From contig JAIOHL010000317.1 of the NCBI GenBank assembly GCA_019913005.1, positions 52,319 to 116,318 of the forward strand: a DNA stretch of 64,000 nucleotides, read 5' to 3'. The notes beneath the pieces were generated by a model. The model did no database searches. It saw nothing but the letters and a program-made list of their open reading frames with translations, and was not told the DNA's origin. Below are positions 24,641-33,359 of this stretch, piece after piece (within the stretch, counting starts at the first letter, position 1; each line of letters starts with the position of its first letter). The stretch comes from Anaerolineae bacterium. GTDB taxonomy: Bacteria; Chloroflexota; Anaerolineae; Aggregatilineales; J027. A program made the translations under genes and the position numbers.

Positions 24641-25927
24641 TTACGCACCAACAGGGGCGGCATCTTCCAGATTTTCGGTTTCGGATTCTAGCGTATCGTA
24701 GGTGGATTCGCCAGATTCAGTTTCGGCATATTGAGCATTTGCTAGTGCGCCGGGTCGTAGTCCGATGTTGGCGGGATCCATATCATGTTCGTTGGCCCAA
24801 TTGATGCGTTCGCTCTCGGTAACTTCCTTGAAGCTCAGGCCGAGGCGTTGGCGGTCAGATTCCATGCTGATGATACGCAGAAGGAGTTTTTGACCGCTAG
24901 AAATGAGATGTTCGACATTGGTGGGGGGAGGGCTGGCAATCTGGCTGCTGTGGAGCAGGGCTTCGATACCGGGTTCAAGGCGGATGAATGCGCCAAATTG
25001 CGCAACACGGCTAACTTCACCCAAAACCAACTGCCCGATATGATAGAGTTCTTCAATTTGCGCCCAAGGATTGGGTTGCAGACGCTTGAGCGAAAGGCCA
25101 ATACGTTTGCCTTCTTGGTCGAGATTGAGGACATACACGCGCACCTTGTCACCGACCTGCACCACTTCACGCGGGTGACGAACACGATGCCACGCCAGTT
25201 CGCTAATGTGAATCAGGCCGTCAGCCCCGCCGAGATCAACAAACGCGCCGAAATCACGCAGGCCAGAGACGACGCCTTCACAAATCGCACCTTCTTTGAG
25301 TTCGGTGAGGAGTTTGTCCTTGTGGGCCGTCCGTTGTTCGCGCATGGCTTCGCGCTGGCTAAAGACCAAACGGCGGCGCTTGCGATTGACTTCGATAATT
25401 TTGACCATGATCGGCTGACTGACCAGTTTTTGCATATAGTCTTTGCGGTCATCTTCCGAAAGGCCACGCGGCAAATCCATGACATGACTGGCGGGCACAA
25501 AACCACGCAGATTCCCAAAGGGAACAATAATGCCACCTCGGTTGGCTTCAGCGACATGGCCGTTCCAGACATCGCCGCTGTCCATAATCTTTTGGGCATT
25601 CGTCCAGTCTTCGGCTTGCATCGCCTGTGAGACGGAGACCAGCAGATTCCCGTCGTGGTCTTCCATACGGGTAATCATGACCATGACTTCTTGGCCGACA
25701 TTGAAATCTGATTCGCGCTGAAGGCGATCAATATCTTGTCGGGAGACAAATCCATCATTTTTCATGCCGATGTCAACCAACATGCCATGCTGGTCAACCG
25801 ACAACACTGTGCCAGAAACAATATCGCCCCGTTCTGGTAAGCCCTTTTTAAAGGACTCTTCAAGCAGTGCCGCAAAATCCATTATCTCATTATCGAACTT
25901 ATTTCCCATTGTGGGAGATTTCTCCAT
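24641..25927 (-). CDS. ribosomal protein S1-like RNA-binding protein (copy A)
   Basis: A 428-residue protein with four S1 OB folds at about residues 35-105 (GDIVSGTVLSVDQHGMLVDI), 120-195 (weaker; RGGIIVPFGNLRGFVPASHV), 210-285 (GFGAF-type GLRDFGAFVDLGGADGLIHI) and 300-370 (VAQFGAFIRLEPGIEALLH), plus an acidic tail. S1 proteins bring mRNA to the 30S subunit. Actinobacterial and Chloroflexota S1 are shorter than the six-domain E. coli form, so this could be a genuine rpsA. A similar gene lies directly upstream. ATG at 25909 is an alternative start with a GGAG 10 bases upstream. Confidence 0.88.
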   Translation of the reverse strand: MEKSPTMGNKFDNEIMDFAALLEESFKKGLPERGDIVSGTVLSVDQHGMLVDIGMKNDGFVSRQDIDRLQRESDFNVGQEVMVMITRMEDHDGNLLVSVSQAMQAEDWTNAQKIMDSGDVWNGHVAEANRGGIIVPFGNLRGFVPASHVMDLPRGLSEDDRKDYMQKLVSQPIMVKIIEVNRKRRRLVFSQREAMREQRTAHKDKLLTELKEGAICEGVVSGLRDFGAFVDLGGADGLIHISELAWHRVRHPREVVQVGDKVRVYVLNLDQEGKRIGLSLKRLQPNPWAQIEELYHIGQLVLGEVSRVAQFGAFIRLEPGIEALLHSSQIASPPPTNVEHLISSGQKLLLRIISMESDRQRLGLSFKEVTESERINWANEHDMDPANIGLRPGALANAQYAETESGESTYDTLESETENLEDAAPVGA

Positions 25928-25987
25928 ACACGTCCCTACTTATACGAACGTTATCAAAACCTGTTCTGGGTATGAACAAGCCTAAAA

Positions 25988-26028
25988 AACGGCATCTTGT
26001 CGGTGGGGACTAACCAACTAGAGCCGTT
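25988..26028 (-). terminator. hairpin with U tract between the two S1-type genes
   Basis: AACGGC (26028-26023) pairs with GCCGTT (25993-25988), with a 29-base loop and a following U run (GTTTTTTA on the minus strand). It lies 60 bases before copy A. The rest of the 322-base gap (25928-26249) contains no gene that I can support. It could be a terminator of copy B or a feedback leader of copy A. Confidence 0.5.
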
Positions 26029-26249
26029 CTTTTGTCAGAATTACGATTCAAGAAACCGCGATGAAACGGTATTGAACAGAAAAGAATTAAAAACAACAGA
26101 ACTTACTCGCGCCGCAACGCGCCCCTTTCAAATTTGACTGGCAGGATTTTAATCCGCGATTCCCTACCTGTCAAACCTGATTTTAACCAATTGAGGCGAA
26201 ATTTTCTGTCGGCACGCGCAAAAGATCTAATATTTTAAGTGCGGCTCGC

Positions 26250-27527
26250 TTATTCCGCCGCTGGTTCATCGTTTTCTTCAGGGCTTTCGGCTGGCTCGAC
26301 TGGTTCGACAGGCTCGCTAGGTTCGTTAGGTTGTTCGAGCGCATCTTCCTCACCCGCTGGATTTTGTTCCGTACCCCAACGCTGCGTAAATCCAACCCGG
26401 CGGCGTTCTGGTTCTAGGCGGCTGATGCGTAACTGCAAACGATCACCCTTTTTGACATAACTGTAGGGTTCTTTGAGGGCGCCATCACCCATTTCGCTGA
26501 GATGCAGGAGGCCTTCAAGTCCGTCATCTAGGGCAATGAACGCGCCGAAATCTACGACATTGGTAACAGTTCCTTCGACCAACTGGCCTTCATGATAAGT
26601 TTCGATGGCGTTGGCCCAAGGGTCTTTGAGTAGGCGCTTGCGACTAAGAGCAATACGGTTGGTGTCGCGGTCAAGGCTGAGGATATAGACTTTGATGACA
26701 TCGCCGACATTAAGCACATCACGCGGATGATCTACACGATGCCATGCGAGTTCGGACACGTGGATAAGGCCATCGGCCCCACCCAGATTGACAAACGCGC
26801 CAAAATCGCGCAGGCCTGTCACCGTGCCGTCCACTTCGTCGCCCTCTTTGAGTTCGGACAGCAGTTTGGCTTTTTGTTGGGCACGGGCTTCGCGTTGAGC
26901 TTCTCGCTCAGAAAAAATTAAACGGCGGCGGTCTGGATTAACTTCAATAACTTTGACAGTCAGGGTCTGGCGCGTATCTTTTAGTCCGTCTAGGGCATCG
27001 CGGCGGTCAGTGGATTGTAACCCGGGCGAGACAGTGACCATATGGGAAGAGGGAATGAAACCTTCCAGCCGATTCCAACGCACCAAAACGCCTCCGCGAT
27101 TGTGACCGACGACTTCAACATTGACTACTTCCTCGGTCTTCATCAATTCGGCGGCCTTTTCCCAATCGTATTGTTGGAGGCCCATATTGATGCTTACAAT
27201 GAGGTTGCCGTCACTGTCACGAGTTTGCAGGACATATACTGGAACTTCTTGCCCGACTTTCAATGAGCTGCGGAAAGATGGATCAAGCCGCTCCATATCT
27301 TGGGAGGTAACGATACCATCTTGTTTCGCCCCTAAATCCACGATAATTTCATTGCGGTCAATCTGCATGATGATGGCATTGCGGATTTCCCCACGACGCG
27401 GAGGCTTATAGTCATAGGAAGACTCCTCCAGCAGTTCCAAGAAACTATTGCGTGCCTCGTCGTTCTCGGAATGGTTAGGAGTCGGAGGGACTTCTTGTGA
27501 CGGCTGGTTGTTTTTATCAATACCCAT
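26250..27527 (-). CDS. ribosomal protein S1-like RNA-binding protein (copy B)
   Basis: A 425-residue protein with the same four-domain plan as copy A: GEIRNAIIMQIDRNEIIVDLG (about 45-65), then RGGVLVRWNRLEGFIPSSHM, GLRDFGAFVNLGGADGLIHV and VVDFGAFIALDDGLEGLLHL. A Pro/Glu/Ser-rich acidic tail ends it. The third domain is almost identical to that of copy A (LRDFGAFV-LGGADGLIH-SELAWHRV), so the two are paralogues from a tandem duplication. They differ in domain 2, tail and N-terminus. Which one is the essential ribosomal S1 is not decidable from the sequence. AAGGTGG is 13 bases upstream of the ATG. Confidence 0.88.
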   Translation of the reverse strand: MGIDKNNQPSQEVPPTPNHSENDEARNSFLELLEESSYDYKPPRRGEIRNAIIMQIDRNEIIVDLGAKQDGIVTSQDMERLDPSFRSSLKVGQEVPVYVLQTRDSDGNLIVSINMGLQQYDWEKAAELMKTEEVVNVEVVGHNRGGVLVRWNRLEGFIPSSHMVTVSPGLQSTDRRDALDGLKDTRQTLTVKVIEVNPDRRRLIFSEREAQREARAQQKAKLLSELKEGDEVDGTVTGLRDFGAFVNLGGADGLIHVSELAWHRVDHPRDVLNVGDVIKVYILSLDRDTNRIALSRKRLLKDPWANAIETYHEGQLVEGTVTNVVDFGAFIALDDGLEGLLHLSEMGDGALKEPYSYVKKGDRLQLRISRLEPERRRVGFTQRWGTEQNPAGEEDALEQPNEPSEPVEPVEPAESPEENDEPAAE

Positions 27528-27697
27528 TGATTTTGCTATACCACCTTGTTTATACGAATATTTTCCGGCCCTTACCGGAAAAGGCTACCACCAAGCAATA
27601 AGCTAATGGAAAGCACCCAAAATAAGTTTACCTTGCCATCCTATTTTCGTCAAAGATAGTAAAGAGCGCAAACTTCGCTAATAGACAGGCATTTTGG

Positions 27698-27703
27698 TAC
27701 AAT
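27698..27703 (+). promoter_or_regulatory. extended -10 promoter of the CAP-domain gene
   Basis: TGG-TACAAT forms an extended -10 element with only a weak -35 (TTCGCT, 18 bp upstream). Transcription would start near 27710, giving a leader of about 70 bases before the preferred start at 27780. The interval 27528-27697 also holds a TTTTCCGG/CCGGAAAA hairpin (near 27560-27582) that could belong to the divergent S1 transcript. Confidence 0.5.
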
Positions 27704-27779
27704 CTCTCCCTTGAGATTTCATGCGGGGGCATGGAGGTATTGTAAAGATTTGATTTCGGCTGTGGCCTCTCCCAAACGA

Positions 27780-28688
27780 ATGCGAATCCATAGGACGCTG
27801 CTGCTTATTACATCGCTCATCTTGGCATTTTTGTACTCCCCATCTGCTGCGCAAGGCTCAGACCCGCAGTGGTTATTCGGTCAAGTTAATAACTTGCGCG
27901 GTGGCTTAGGGTTACATGCCTACGTGTGGAACGACCAATTAGCCGCTGCTGCCCAACAGCAAAGTGAATATATGGCGGCGACTGGACATATCAGCCATAC
28001 CCAGTCCAATGGATCAACCCCGACCAGCCGAGCCGCAGCGAATGGTTATGGTGGAACGATGATTGCCGAAAACATCTATGGCGGTCTGATAGCCCAAGCG
28101 ACTGATGCGTGGGCCTTTTGGATAAATTCCGGTGTGCATTATGCCACGTTGACCAATTCGCGGAATAACGAAATTGGGATTGGAGCCGCCAAGGGTGAAA
28201 ATGGAACCTATTATGCGTTGGTGATCGGCTATCGGCGAGATGTGAGCGCACCGCCTGCGCCTGTCAACAACAGTGTCGCAGAACAACCCGCCGCACCTGC
28301 TGCTCCGGCTGCACCCCCTCCAACGGCTCGCCCACCAACCCGCACCTTTACCCCATCGCCCACGATACCCACAGCGACACCGACTATTACGTGGACGCCA
28401 ACCTTCACATGGACCCCCTCACCAACGGATACCGTGCCGCCGCCAACCGCGACTGGGATTCATTTACCAACAGCCCAAGTGGTGGCGATGCTGCCCTCGG
28501 CGACACAGGTCATTGTAAGTGTACCGCCAGACGAAAATCCGCCCCAATCTGTCCGTAAATTGGCTCGAAGGCAGGATAAGTCCGGGTTGGAGGTACAAAA
28601 ACTGCTGCCCATGTTTTTGGTTGGGCAGGTTTTGTTGATTGGCGTAGGGGTCTATTCTTTATTTTTCCGCAAATCGCGCCTGCACTGA
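27780..28688 (+). CDS. CAP/SCP domain surface protein
   Basis: A 302-residue exported protein. A signal peptide (MRIHRTLLLITSLILAFLYS) is followed by a CAP (SCP/PR1, YkwD-like) domain at about 30-155, with LRGGLGLHAYVWNDQLAAAA, the GHISHTQSNGSTP motif, AENIYGG and GVHYATLTNSRNNEIGIGAA. A Pro/Thr/Ala-rich linker spans roughly 160-245 (PTATPTITWTPTFTWTP). A C-terminal membrane segment (MFLVGQVLLIGVGVYSLFF) ends with RKSRLH. It is thus probably anchored by its C-terminus, facing outward. CAP domains in bacteria have unclear functions. The ATG at 27780 is chosen because it gives a clean signal peptide; a TTG at 27750 with a GGAGG upstream is possible. Confidence 0.85.
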   Translation: MRIHRTLLLITSLILAFLYSPSAAQGSDPQWLFGQVNNLRGGLGLHAYVWNDQLAAAAQQQSEYMAATGHISHTQSNGSTPTSRAAANGYGGTMIAENIYGGLIAQATDAWAFWINSGVHYATLTNSRNNEIGIGAAKGENGTYYALVIGYRRDVSAPPAPVNNSVAEQPAAPAAPAAPPPTARPPTRTFTPSPTIPTATPTITWTPTFTWTPSPTDTVPPPTATGIHLPTAQVVAMLPSATQVIVSVPPDENPPQSVRKLARRQDKSGLEVQKLLPMFLVGQVLLIGVGVYSLFFRKSRLH

Positions 28689-28717
28689 AGAAGCGCACCT
28701 TTTAGGGTAGATAGATC

Positions 28718-29740
28718 ATGATTGAACCACTGCACGTATTGATTACGCATAAAGTATCAGACACTTTGCTCGAACCTTTACAAAATATATCGCCGCAAAT
28801 TCGACTGCATGTTCATCCTGCAAAACAAGGGTCAGAAGTGCCCGCCAAACTTTGGAAAGATGCTGATATTTTGTACACCACCGGAGCACTGCCGACCCCT
28901 AAGACCGAAACCCCCCTGAAGTGGATTCAGAGCCATTCAGCAGGGGTGGATGCGCTGCTGCTTCAACCGTTTTTTGAGGCCAATCCTGATGTTGTGTTGA
29001 CGACCACCAGCGGTATCCACGCAACAAATATGGGAGAGTATGTGTTGGGGATGATTTTGGCGTTGGGGCATCGTATTCCGACGATGTTGAAGTATCAAGC
29101 CAAAGCCGAATGGTCAGAGAAGCGCTACAGCATATTTTTGCCACAGGAATTGCGAAATTCGACGGTGGGGATTTTGGGATATGGCAGTTTGGGTCGTGAG
29201 GTGGCGCGTCTATGTAAGGCCTTTGGCGCAGAGGTGTTGGCGACCAAATTTAATGTGCGCCAAACAGCCGATGAGGGTTATACCCTAGAGGGAACGGGTG
29301 ATCCACAGGGCGAATTGTTTGATCGCCTCTATCCACCACAGGCCGCCGCTTTTATGGTCAAAGACTGTGATTTTGTCGTGATTACGTTACCATTGACCGA
29401 TGCGACACGTGGTAGTGTAGATGAGCACGTCATCAACGCCATGAAACCGACGGCCTTCTTGGTTAATGTGGGGCGCGGTGGGGTAGTGGATGAAGTGGCG
29501 CTATTGGTAGCTTTGCAAGAGGGACGCATTGCAGGGGCGGCCTTTGATGTTTTTGCCGAAGAACCCTTATCGGCTGAAAGCCCCCTTTGGAAAGCGCCGA
29601 ATTTTATCATCAGCCCACATATTTCCGGCAATACGGCAACTTATGACGAAAAAGCTGTGCGTGTCTTTGAGGAAAATTTGCGGAGGTATATTGAAAAACG
29701 GCCTTTGTTAAATGTGGTGGATCGCACGAAAGGATATTGA
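28718..29740 (+). CDS. D-isomer-specific 2-hydroxyacid dehydrogenase
   Basis: A 340-residue NAD(P)-dependent oxidoreductase interconverting a 2-hydroxyacid and a 2-oxoacid. The nucleotide-binding glycine motif is GILGYGSLGREVARLCKAFG (about residue 150). Catalytic residues sit in the usual order: Arg in LVNVGRGGVVDE (about 252), Glu in DVFAEEPL (about 281) and His in FIISPHISGN (about 299). The substrate is not readable; glyoxylate, hydroxypyruvate and phosphoglycerate homologues all share this core. It lacks the extra C-terminal ACT domain of SerA. AGGGTAG is upstream of the ATG. Confidence 0.92.
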   Translation: MIEPLHVLITHKVSDTLLEPLQNISPQIRLHVHPAKQGSEVPAKLWKDADILYTTGALPTPKTETPLKWIQSHSAGVDALLLQPFFEANPDVVLTTTSGIHATNMGEYVLGMILALGHRIPTMLKYQAKAEWSEKRYSIFLPQELRNSTVGILGYGSLGREVARLCKAFGAEVLATKFNVRQTADEGYTLEGTGDPQGELFDRLYPPQAAAFMVKDCDFVVITLPLTDATRGSVDEHVINAMKPTAFLVNVGRGGVVDEVALLVALQEGRIAGAAFDVFAEEPLSAESPLWKAPNFIISPHISGNTATYDEKAVRVFEENLRRYIEKRPLLNVVDRTKGY

Positions 29741-29854
29741 TACCCGCAACTTTCTGAATAGAGTCTACGTATTGAGGTATAGAAGCGCAGCAATGCGCCC
29801 ATGAGATTTATGTATCGTCAATATGATTTAGCTTCGTGTGAGGAGTGAGGGAAG

Positions 29855-30166
29855 ATGACCGATCAGACCCAACAAGAAGATGTGCGCCAAAATCAGGAAA
29901 ATCCTGAAGACCCAATGAAGGCGTTTTTGCATCACCAACGCTTGGCTTTTGAGGAATTTGGCAAGGCGATTGAATCGCTCCTGCCGCCTGATTTCCGGGA
30001 GCATACCCGCAAGGCCAGTCAGTCGTTTATGGATTCCTTCAAATCGCTGTTTGATGCTGCCAAAGCTGATATTGACCAGATGATGCAGCGTCAGCGCAGT
30101 CAAAAATCGGCGGAAGATGAAGCCGAAGGCCCCGGCGAGACGAAGGTCAAAGTAGATATTCAGTAG
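29855..30166 (+). CDS. small helical charged hypothetical protein
   Basis: A 103-residue, highly charged, predicted alpha-helical protein with no signal peptide or membrane span. It is Gln/Glu-rich at the start, with a helical centre (HHQRLAFEEFGKAIESLLPP, then SFMDSFKSLFDAAKADIDQM) and an acidic-basic tail. GAGGGAAG is next to the ATG. The composition resembles small DNA- or ribosome-associated proteins, but I do not recognise it. Confidence 0.6.
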   Translation: MTDQTQQEDVRQNQENPEDPMKAFLHHQRLAFEEFGKAIESLLPPDFREHTRKASQSFMDSFKSLFDAAKADIDQMMQRQRSQKSAEDEAEGPGETKVKVDIQ

Positions 30167-30182
30167 ACGGCCCGATCTTGCG

Positions 30183-30208
30183 AGGGCAGGTGAGACTTTG
30201 CCTGCCCT
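30183..30208. terminator. hairpin between convergent genes
   Basis: AGGGCAGG (30183-30190) pairs perfectly with CCTGCCCT (30201-30208) around ten bases. It lies between two converging genes (ending 30166 and 30220). The downstream T runs are weak in both directions. Confidence 0.6.
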
Positions 30209-30219
30209 ATCAAAATCCC

Positions 30220-30852
30220 CTACATTTCCTCTTCGGCGGAATTTGACTCACTCAAATCATCCGCTGTTTGGTTTGTTGTCTCTGCACTTTCTGATATTTC
30301 ATCGGGACGTTTGACACGCCGTGACTTAAAGGGGTTATGATCCACCTGCTGCGGGTTATAGCGCGGGATGGGGGTGACACTGAGCACTTCTTGGTCAACA
30401 AGCGTGTTACTAGATTTGCCCGGAATCCCTAATGGGCGTACACGAGGCGCATCTGGCCCCAACAATGTTCCCATGACCAGCCGGTAGCGCCAGGCCGACC
30501 ACCAATGACGGTTAATGGTGAGGACGGTCACATTGCGGCCTGTTTGATGACGGGCGGTTGCCAGTAATTCAACCAACAGTACATAGGGGGTACGACTTAT
30601 CACGGTTTGTTGAACACTGCTGCCAGAGGGCTGCTGGCGGGTCACGTGCTGCTCAATTGTTTTACAATGTTTACAGTAGTGATAGAGGGTGGTTGCGGAT
30701 TGCGCCTCCCCCCATTCGTCAAAAACACTGGCGACATGAAACAGCTTGCGTCCGCATTTTTGGCAAGTGCGATAGGGGTCAGGCTGACGCTGACGATAGA
30801 TCACCAGTTCAAAGCCGTTTTCTTGATAGCGTTCTTCGAGAATTTCTGGCAC
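30220..30852 (-). CDS. zinc-ribbon hypothetical protein
   Basis: A 210-residue cytosolic protein. A zinc ribbon is formed by CQKCG (about residue 30) and CKHC (about residue 60). A basic, Trp-containing segment follows (NRHWWSAWRYRLVMG) and then an acidic Ser/Glu-rich tail of about 45 residues. The start is GTG at 30852, with AGGGGAAGGG upstream. Function unknown; the ribbon and basic middle could bind nucleic acid. It lies downstream of the large receptor-like gene but behind a strong terminator. Confidence 0.65.
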   Translation of the reverse strand: MPEILEERYQENGFELVIYRQRQPDPYRTCQKCGRKLFHVASVFDEWGEAQSATTLYHYCKHCKTIEQHVTRQQPSGSSVQQTVISRTPYVLLVELLATARHQTGRNVTVLTINRHWWSAWRYRLVMGTLLGPDAPRVRPLGIPGKSSNTLVDQEVLSVTPIPRYNPQQVDHNPFKSRRVKRPDEISESAETTNQTADDLSESNSAEEEM

Positions 30853-30886
30853 GCGACCCTTCCCCTAAAATATTATTTAATCAAAA

Positions 30887-30917
30887 ATTGGGATGAGCCG
30901 CGTAGACCCATCCCAAT
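30887..30917 (-). terminator. terminator of the receptor-like gene
   Basis: On the minus strand ATTGGGATG pairs with CATCCCAAT (9 bp, 13-base loop) and is followed by TTTTTGATT. It lies 9 bases past the stop at 30927. Confidence 0.88.
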
Positions 30918-30926
30918 CGCCCATTT

Positions 30927-33191
30927 TTACGGGATATAAATACGGTAGGTAAAGTTAATTTGAGTGCCACTGCGTCCATCAATGCGAATGACCCCATACC
31001 GTCCATCGTCGGAACGGAATGCAATGGTCGCCCCAGCGGGTGGGTTGGCGAAGACGGTGCTGGTGGCGGTGGCTACGGCCCCATCATAGTGAGCCGTCGC
31101 ATAATTATCCGATGAGAACAACCCGATCAGCGCTCCATTAATGGCCGTGAGATTCGTGCCGTCCCAACTGATATCTTGTGTCCCATTGCCGGAAAGGTCA
31201 TCGTTGGCAGCGGCAGCATAATTGCGTACCTGTTCCGTTTGTACGGCTCGATCTACTTTGTAGGAGATATTGAAGATATTATTGGTTTCGCCGACTGCCC
31301 CTTCAACTACCTCGTTGTTCAAATCGGCGACGATGCCAAGATTGTTTACATTGCCTGTCGCGCCAAAGGTAGTAGACAATACCACTGTGGTGATTTGTCC
31401 TGCCCCAAGTCCGGCGGGTAGATTTTGTGCCGAATAGATGTTACCCGGTAGGAAGGTGGTTGCCACTGCGAAAGTCCCCGCTGCCGATCCACCCTGATTC
31501 TTAATGGTGATGGTAGCTGAGAATAATACATTGGTCGGAATAGGTGAACTGGGAGCCAGCGTTACGTTGGTGATGATAAGATCGGGTTCGGCCTGAACAG
31601 TAGTCGCGGATGGGGTGGGAGTGGCTGGTGCGGCGATAATCGGGAGGGCCAATTGCAGATTGCCGGGGTCAAAAATGCTGACATATTGGGCAGTGACCCA
31701 CGCTACCGTTCCGCGAAATTGAATGACCAGCCATGTGAAATCGTTGTTCCGACCAATGACAGGGACTTGATCGCCTTCATTCAATTTCCCGACAATACTG
31801 TAATTTGTTCCCGGCCCACTACGAACATTTAGGGTTGGTTCGGTGACGGTGGCCGTCACGAAGCTGGGGGTCGGTGTTCCTGCCAAAGAGGTTGCTGTTG
31901 GCAGGAGTGTGGCAGTAGCTTCGGGGGGATTTTCTTCATCAGGTACTGCCCCCACGATTGCCTCACCAAAACCAGAATCTTCACGCAGTTCCCCATTGTC
32001 GTAGGCGGCAACCGCTTGAACACCCCCGCTGCCTGTGAGTTCATAAATGATGGCGGTTTGCGAGAGGTCACGCGAATCAGTCACCACTGGGTCGGCAGGC
32101 CCGCGTACCAACCGCTCAATGTCGAGTTGGGATAATCCGGCCCGCACAGCCGCCGCGTCGGTTCCAAAGACTCGTATCGCCGAATCCAGCGCAAACAAGC
32201 TGTCATAGGCTGCGACGGAAAGCGGCCCCGGTATCGTGCCATATTGGGTGACGTATTGGATGGTGAAGGTGCTGCCAAGTGCATCATTCGCCCCGAACGA
32301 CCAGCTATCCACGCCAATAATTCCGGCGGCACGCTCATCGTCAAAAAGGTTGCCTTCCAAGACGGCTTGTTGGCCTGTGCGATAGACGAAGCTCCCCTGC
32401 CAATTATTCGACTGCAATTGCGTGAAAACTGTGTAAGCATCCTGCGGCGGGCCATACATAATGACCGCGTCAGCATCTAATTCGGGCAAAGTACGAATTT
32501 GATTGGGCAGGTCGGTGTTGTCGGTCATTTGAATAGTAGCCACGATCTCGGCACCCTCTTGACCGAGTGCATTTCCCAAACTGACCGTTGCTTCTGTCCA
32601 CACAATGTCGGTTTGCACCAATACCACATCTTGGACTTCCAAAACTCCTACTAGATATGAAGCAAGGGCGTCACTGTAGGTGCTTTCGGGGGCGACAATG
32701 CGGAAAATGTTACTGGAGGTGTCAGCATTATAGAGGGTTTCACTGGTCGCACCAGTCAACACCGGAACACTGGCGGCGGAAAGCGCCTCGACGTTCGGCA
32801 GGGCGAGATCGTTGCTATCTGGGCCAAAAATGGCAACCACCCCGGCGTTGGTGAGCGCCTGCAAGACTTCAGGAATGGCCTCTGTTTCTTCAGGCAGAAC
32901 TTCGGCGACTACCAATTGATAGAAGTAGCTGGTATCGTCTGGGCCTGTGGTGCCGCCGCTCTCGTTAATTTGACGAATGGCAAGATCAAGTCCCCGTGCT
33001 AAATCACTGTCAGGTTGACCGATATAGCCAATCCTAAGAATGTTGTCGGTTTGGCGCTGGCTTGGCCCTGCGAGGGCACTGCCACCTGCCATGAGTGCAA
33101 CGATTAGAGCTATCAGCACGATGGCCGACCCCAGCCAGACGCCACGTCGGCGGGCATAATCTAGAGAAAACTCATGTTGTGGTTTTTCCAT
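30927..33191 (-). CDS. receptor-like periplasmic-binding / SH3b / CARDB surface protein
   Basis: A 754-residue membrane-anchored protein. A membrane segment at about residues 20-42 (GSAIVLIALIVALMAGGSAL) precedes a type I periplasmic-binding fold (about 55-400), like the Leu/Ile/Val receptors: LRIGYIGQPDSDLARGLDLA, VVAIFGPDSNDLALPNVEAL, and SVAAYDSLFALDSAIRVF. A Thr/Pro linker leads to an SH3b domain (about 450-505, LNVRSGPGTNYSIVGKL). A CARDB-like beta domain comes next (about 530-630, PDLIITNVTLAPSSPIPTNV) and an unassigned C-terminal beta domain of about 120 residues. The ATG at 33191 has GGAGGA upstream and replaces a start nine codons earlier. No permease or ATPase gene is nearby, so this is probably not an ABC transporter receptor. 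A surface ligand sensor or wall-bound protein is more likely. Confidence 0.8.
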   Translation of the reverse strand: MEKPQHEFSLDYARRRGVWLGSAIVLIALIVALMAGGSALAGPSQRQTDNILRIGYIGQPDSDLARGLDLAIRQINESGGTTGPDDTSYFYQLVVAEVLPEETEAIPEVLQALTNAGVVAIFGPDSNDLALPNVEALSAASVPVLTGATSETLYNADTSSNIFRIVAPESTYSDALASYLVGVLEVQDVVLVQTDIVWTEATVSLGNALGQEGAEIVATIQMTDNTDLPNQIRTLPELDADAVIMYGPPQDAYTVFTQLQSNNWQGSFVYRTGQQAVLEGNLFDDERAAGIIGVDSWSFGANDALGSTFTIQYVTQYGTIPGPLSVAAYDSLFALDSAIRVFGTDAAAVRAGLSQLDIERLVRGPADPVVTDSRDLSQTAIIYELTGSGGVQAVAAYDNGELREDSGFGEAIVGAVPDEENPPEATATLLPTATSLAGTPTPSFVTATVTEPTLNVRSGPGTNYSIVGKLNEGDQVPVIGRNNDFTWLVIQFRGTVAWVTAQYVSIFDPGNLQLALPIIAAPATPTPSATTVQAEPDLIITNVTLAPSSPIPTNVLFSATITIKNQGGSAAGTFAVATTFLPGNIYSAQNLPAGLGAGQITTVVLSTTFGATGNVNNLGIVADLNNEVVEGAVGETNNIFNISYKVDRAVQTEQVRNYAAAANDDLSGNGTQDISWDGTNLTAINGALIGLFSSDNYATAHYDGAVATATSTVFANPPAGATIAFRSDDGRYGVIRIDGRSGTQINFTYRIYIP

Positions 33192-33359
33192 CTGGCTCCT
33201 CCAAGCTAGTCTACTCATCTCAATTTATCCAAGCATAGCATATTCTGAAATTCTATTCTGTCCGTTTGCCAATCGCAAAACTGGTCAACTGATTGGTTTC
33301 GATTTATCAAAACTCACGTTACACTGGAAAGGCTTCAACAATTTCGGGAGGATTTGTGG

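Noticed and set aside
24785..25630. 281-codon plus-strand frame inside the S1-type gene
   Set aside because: Antisense to conserved S1 domains; no ribosome site.
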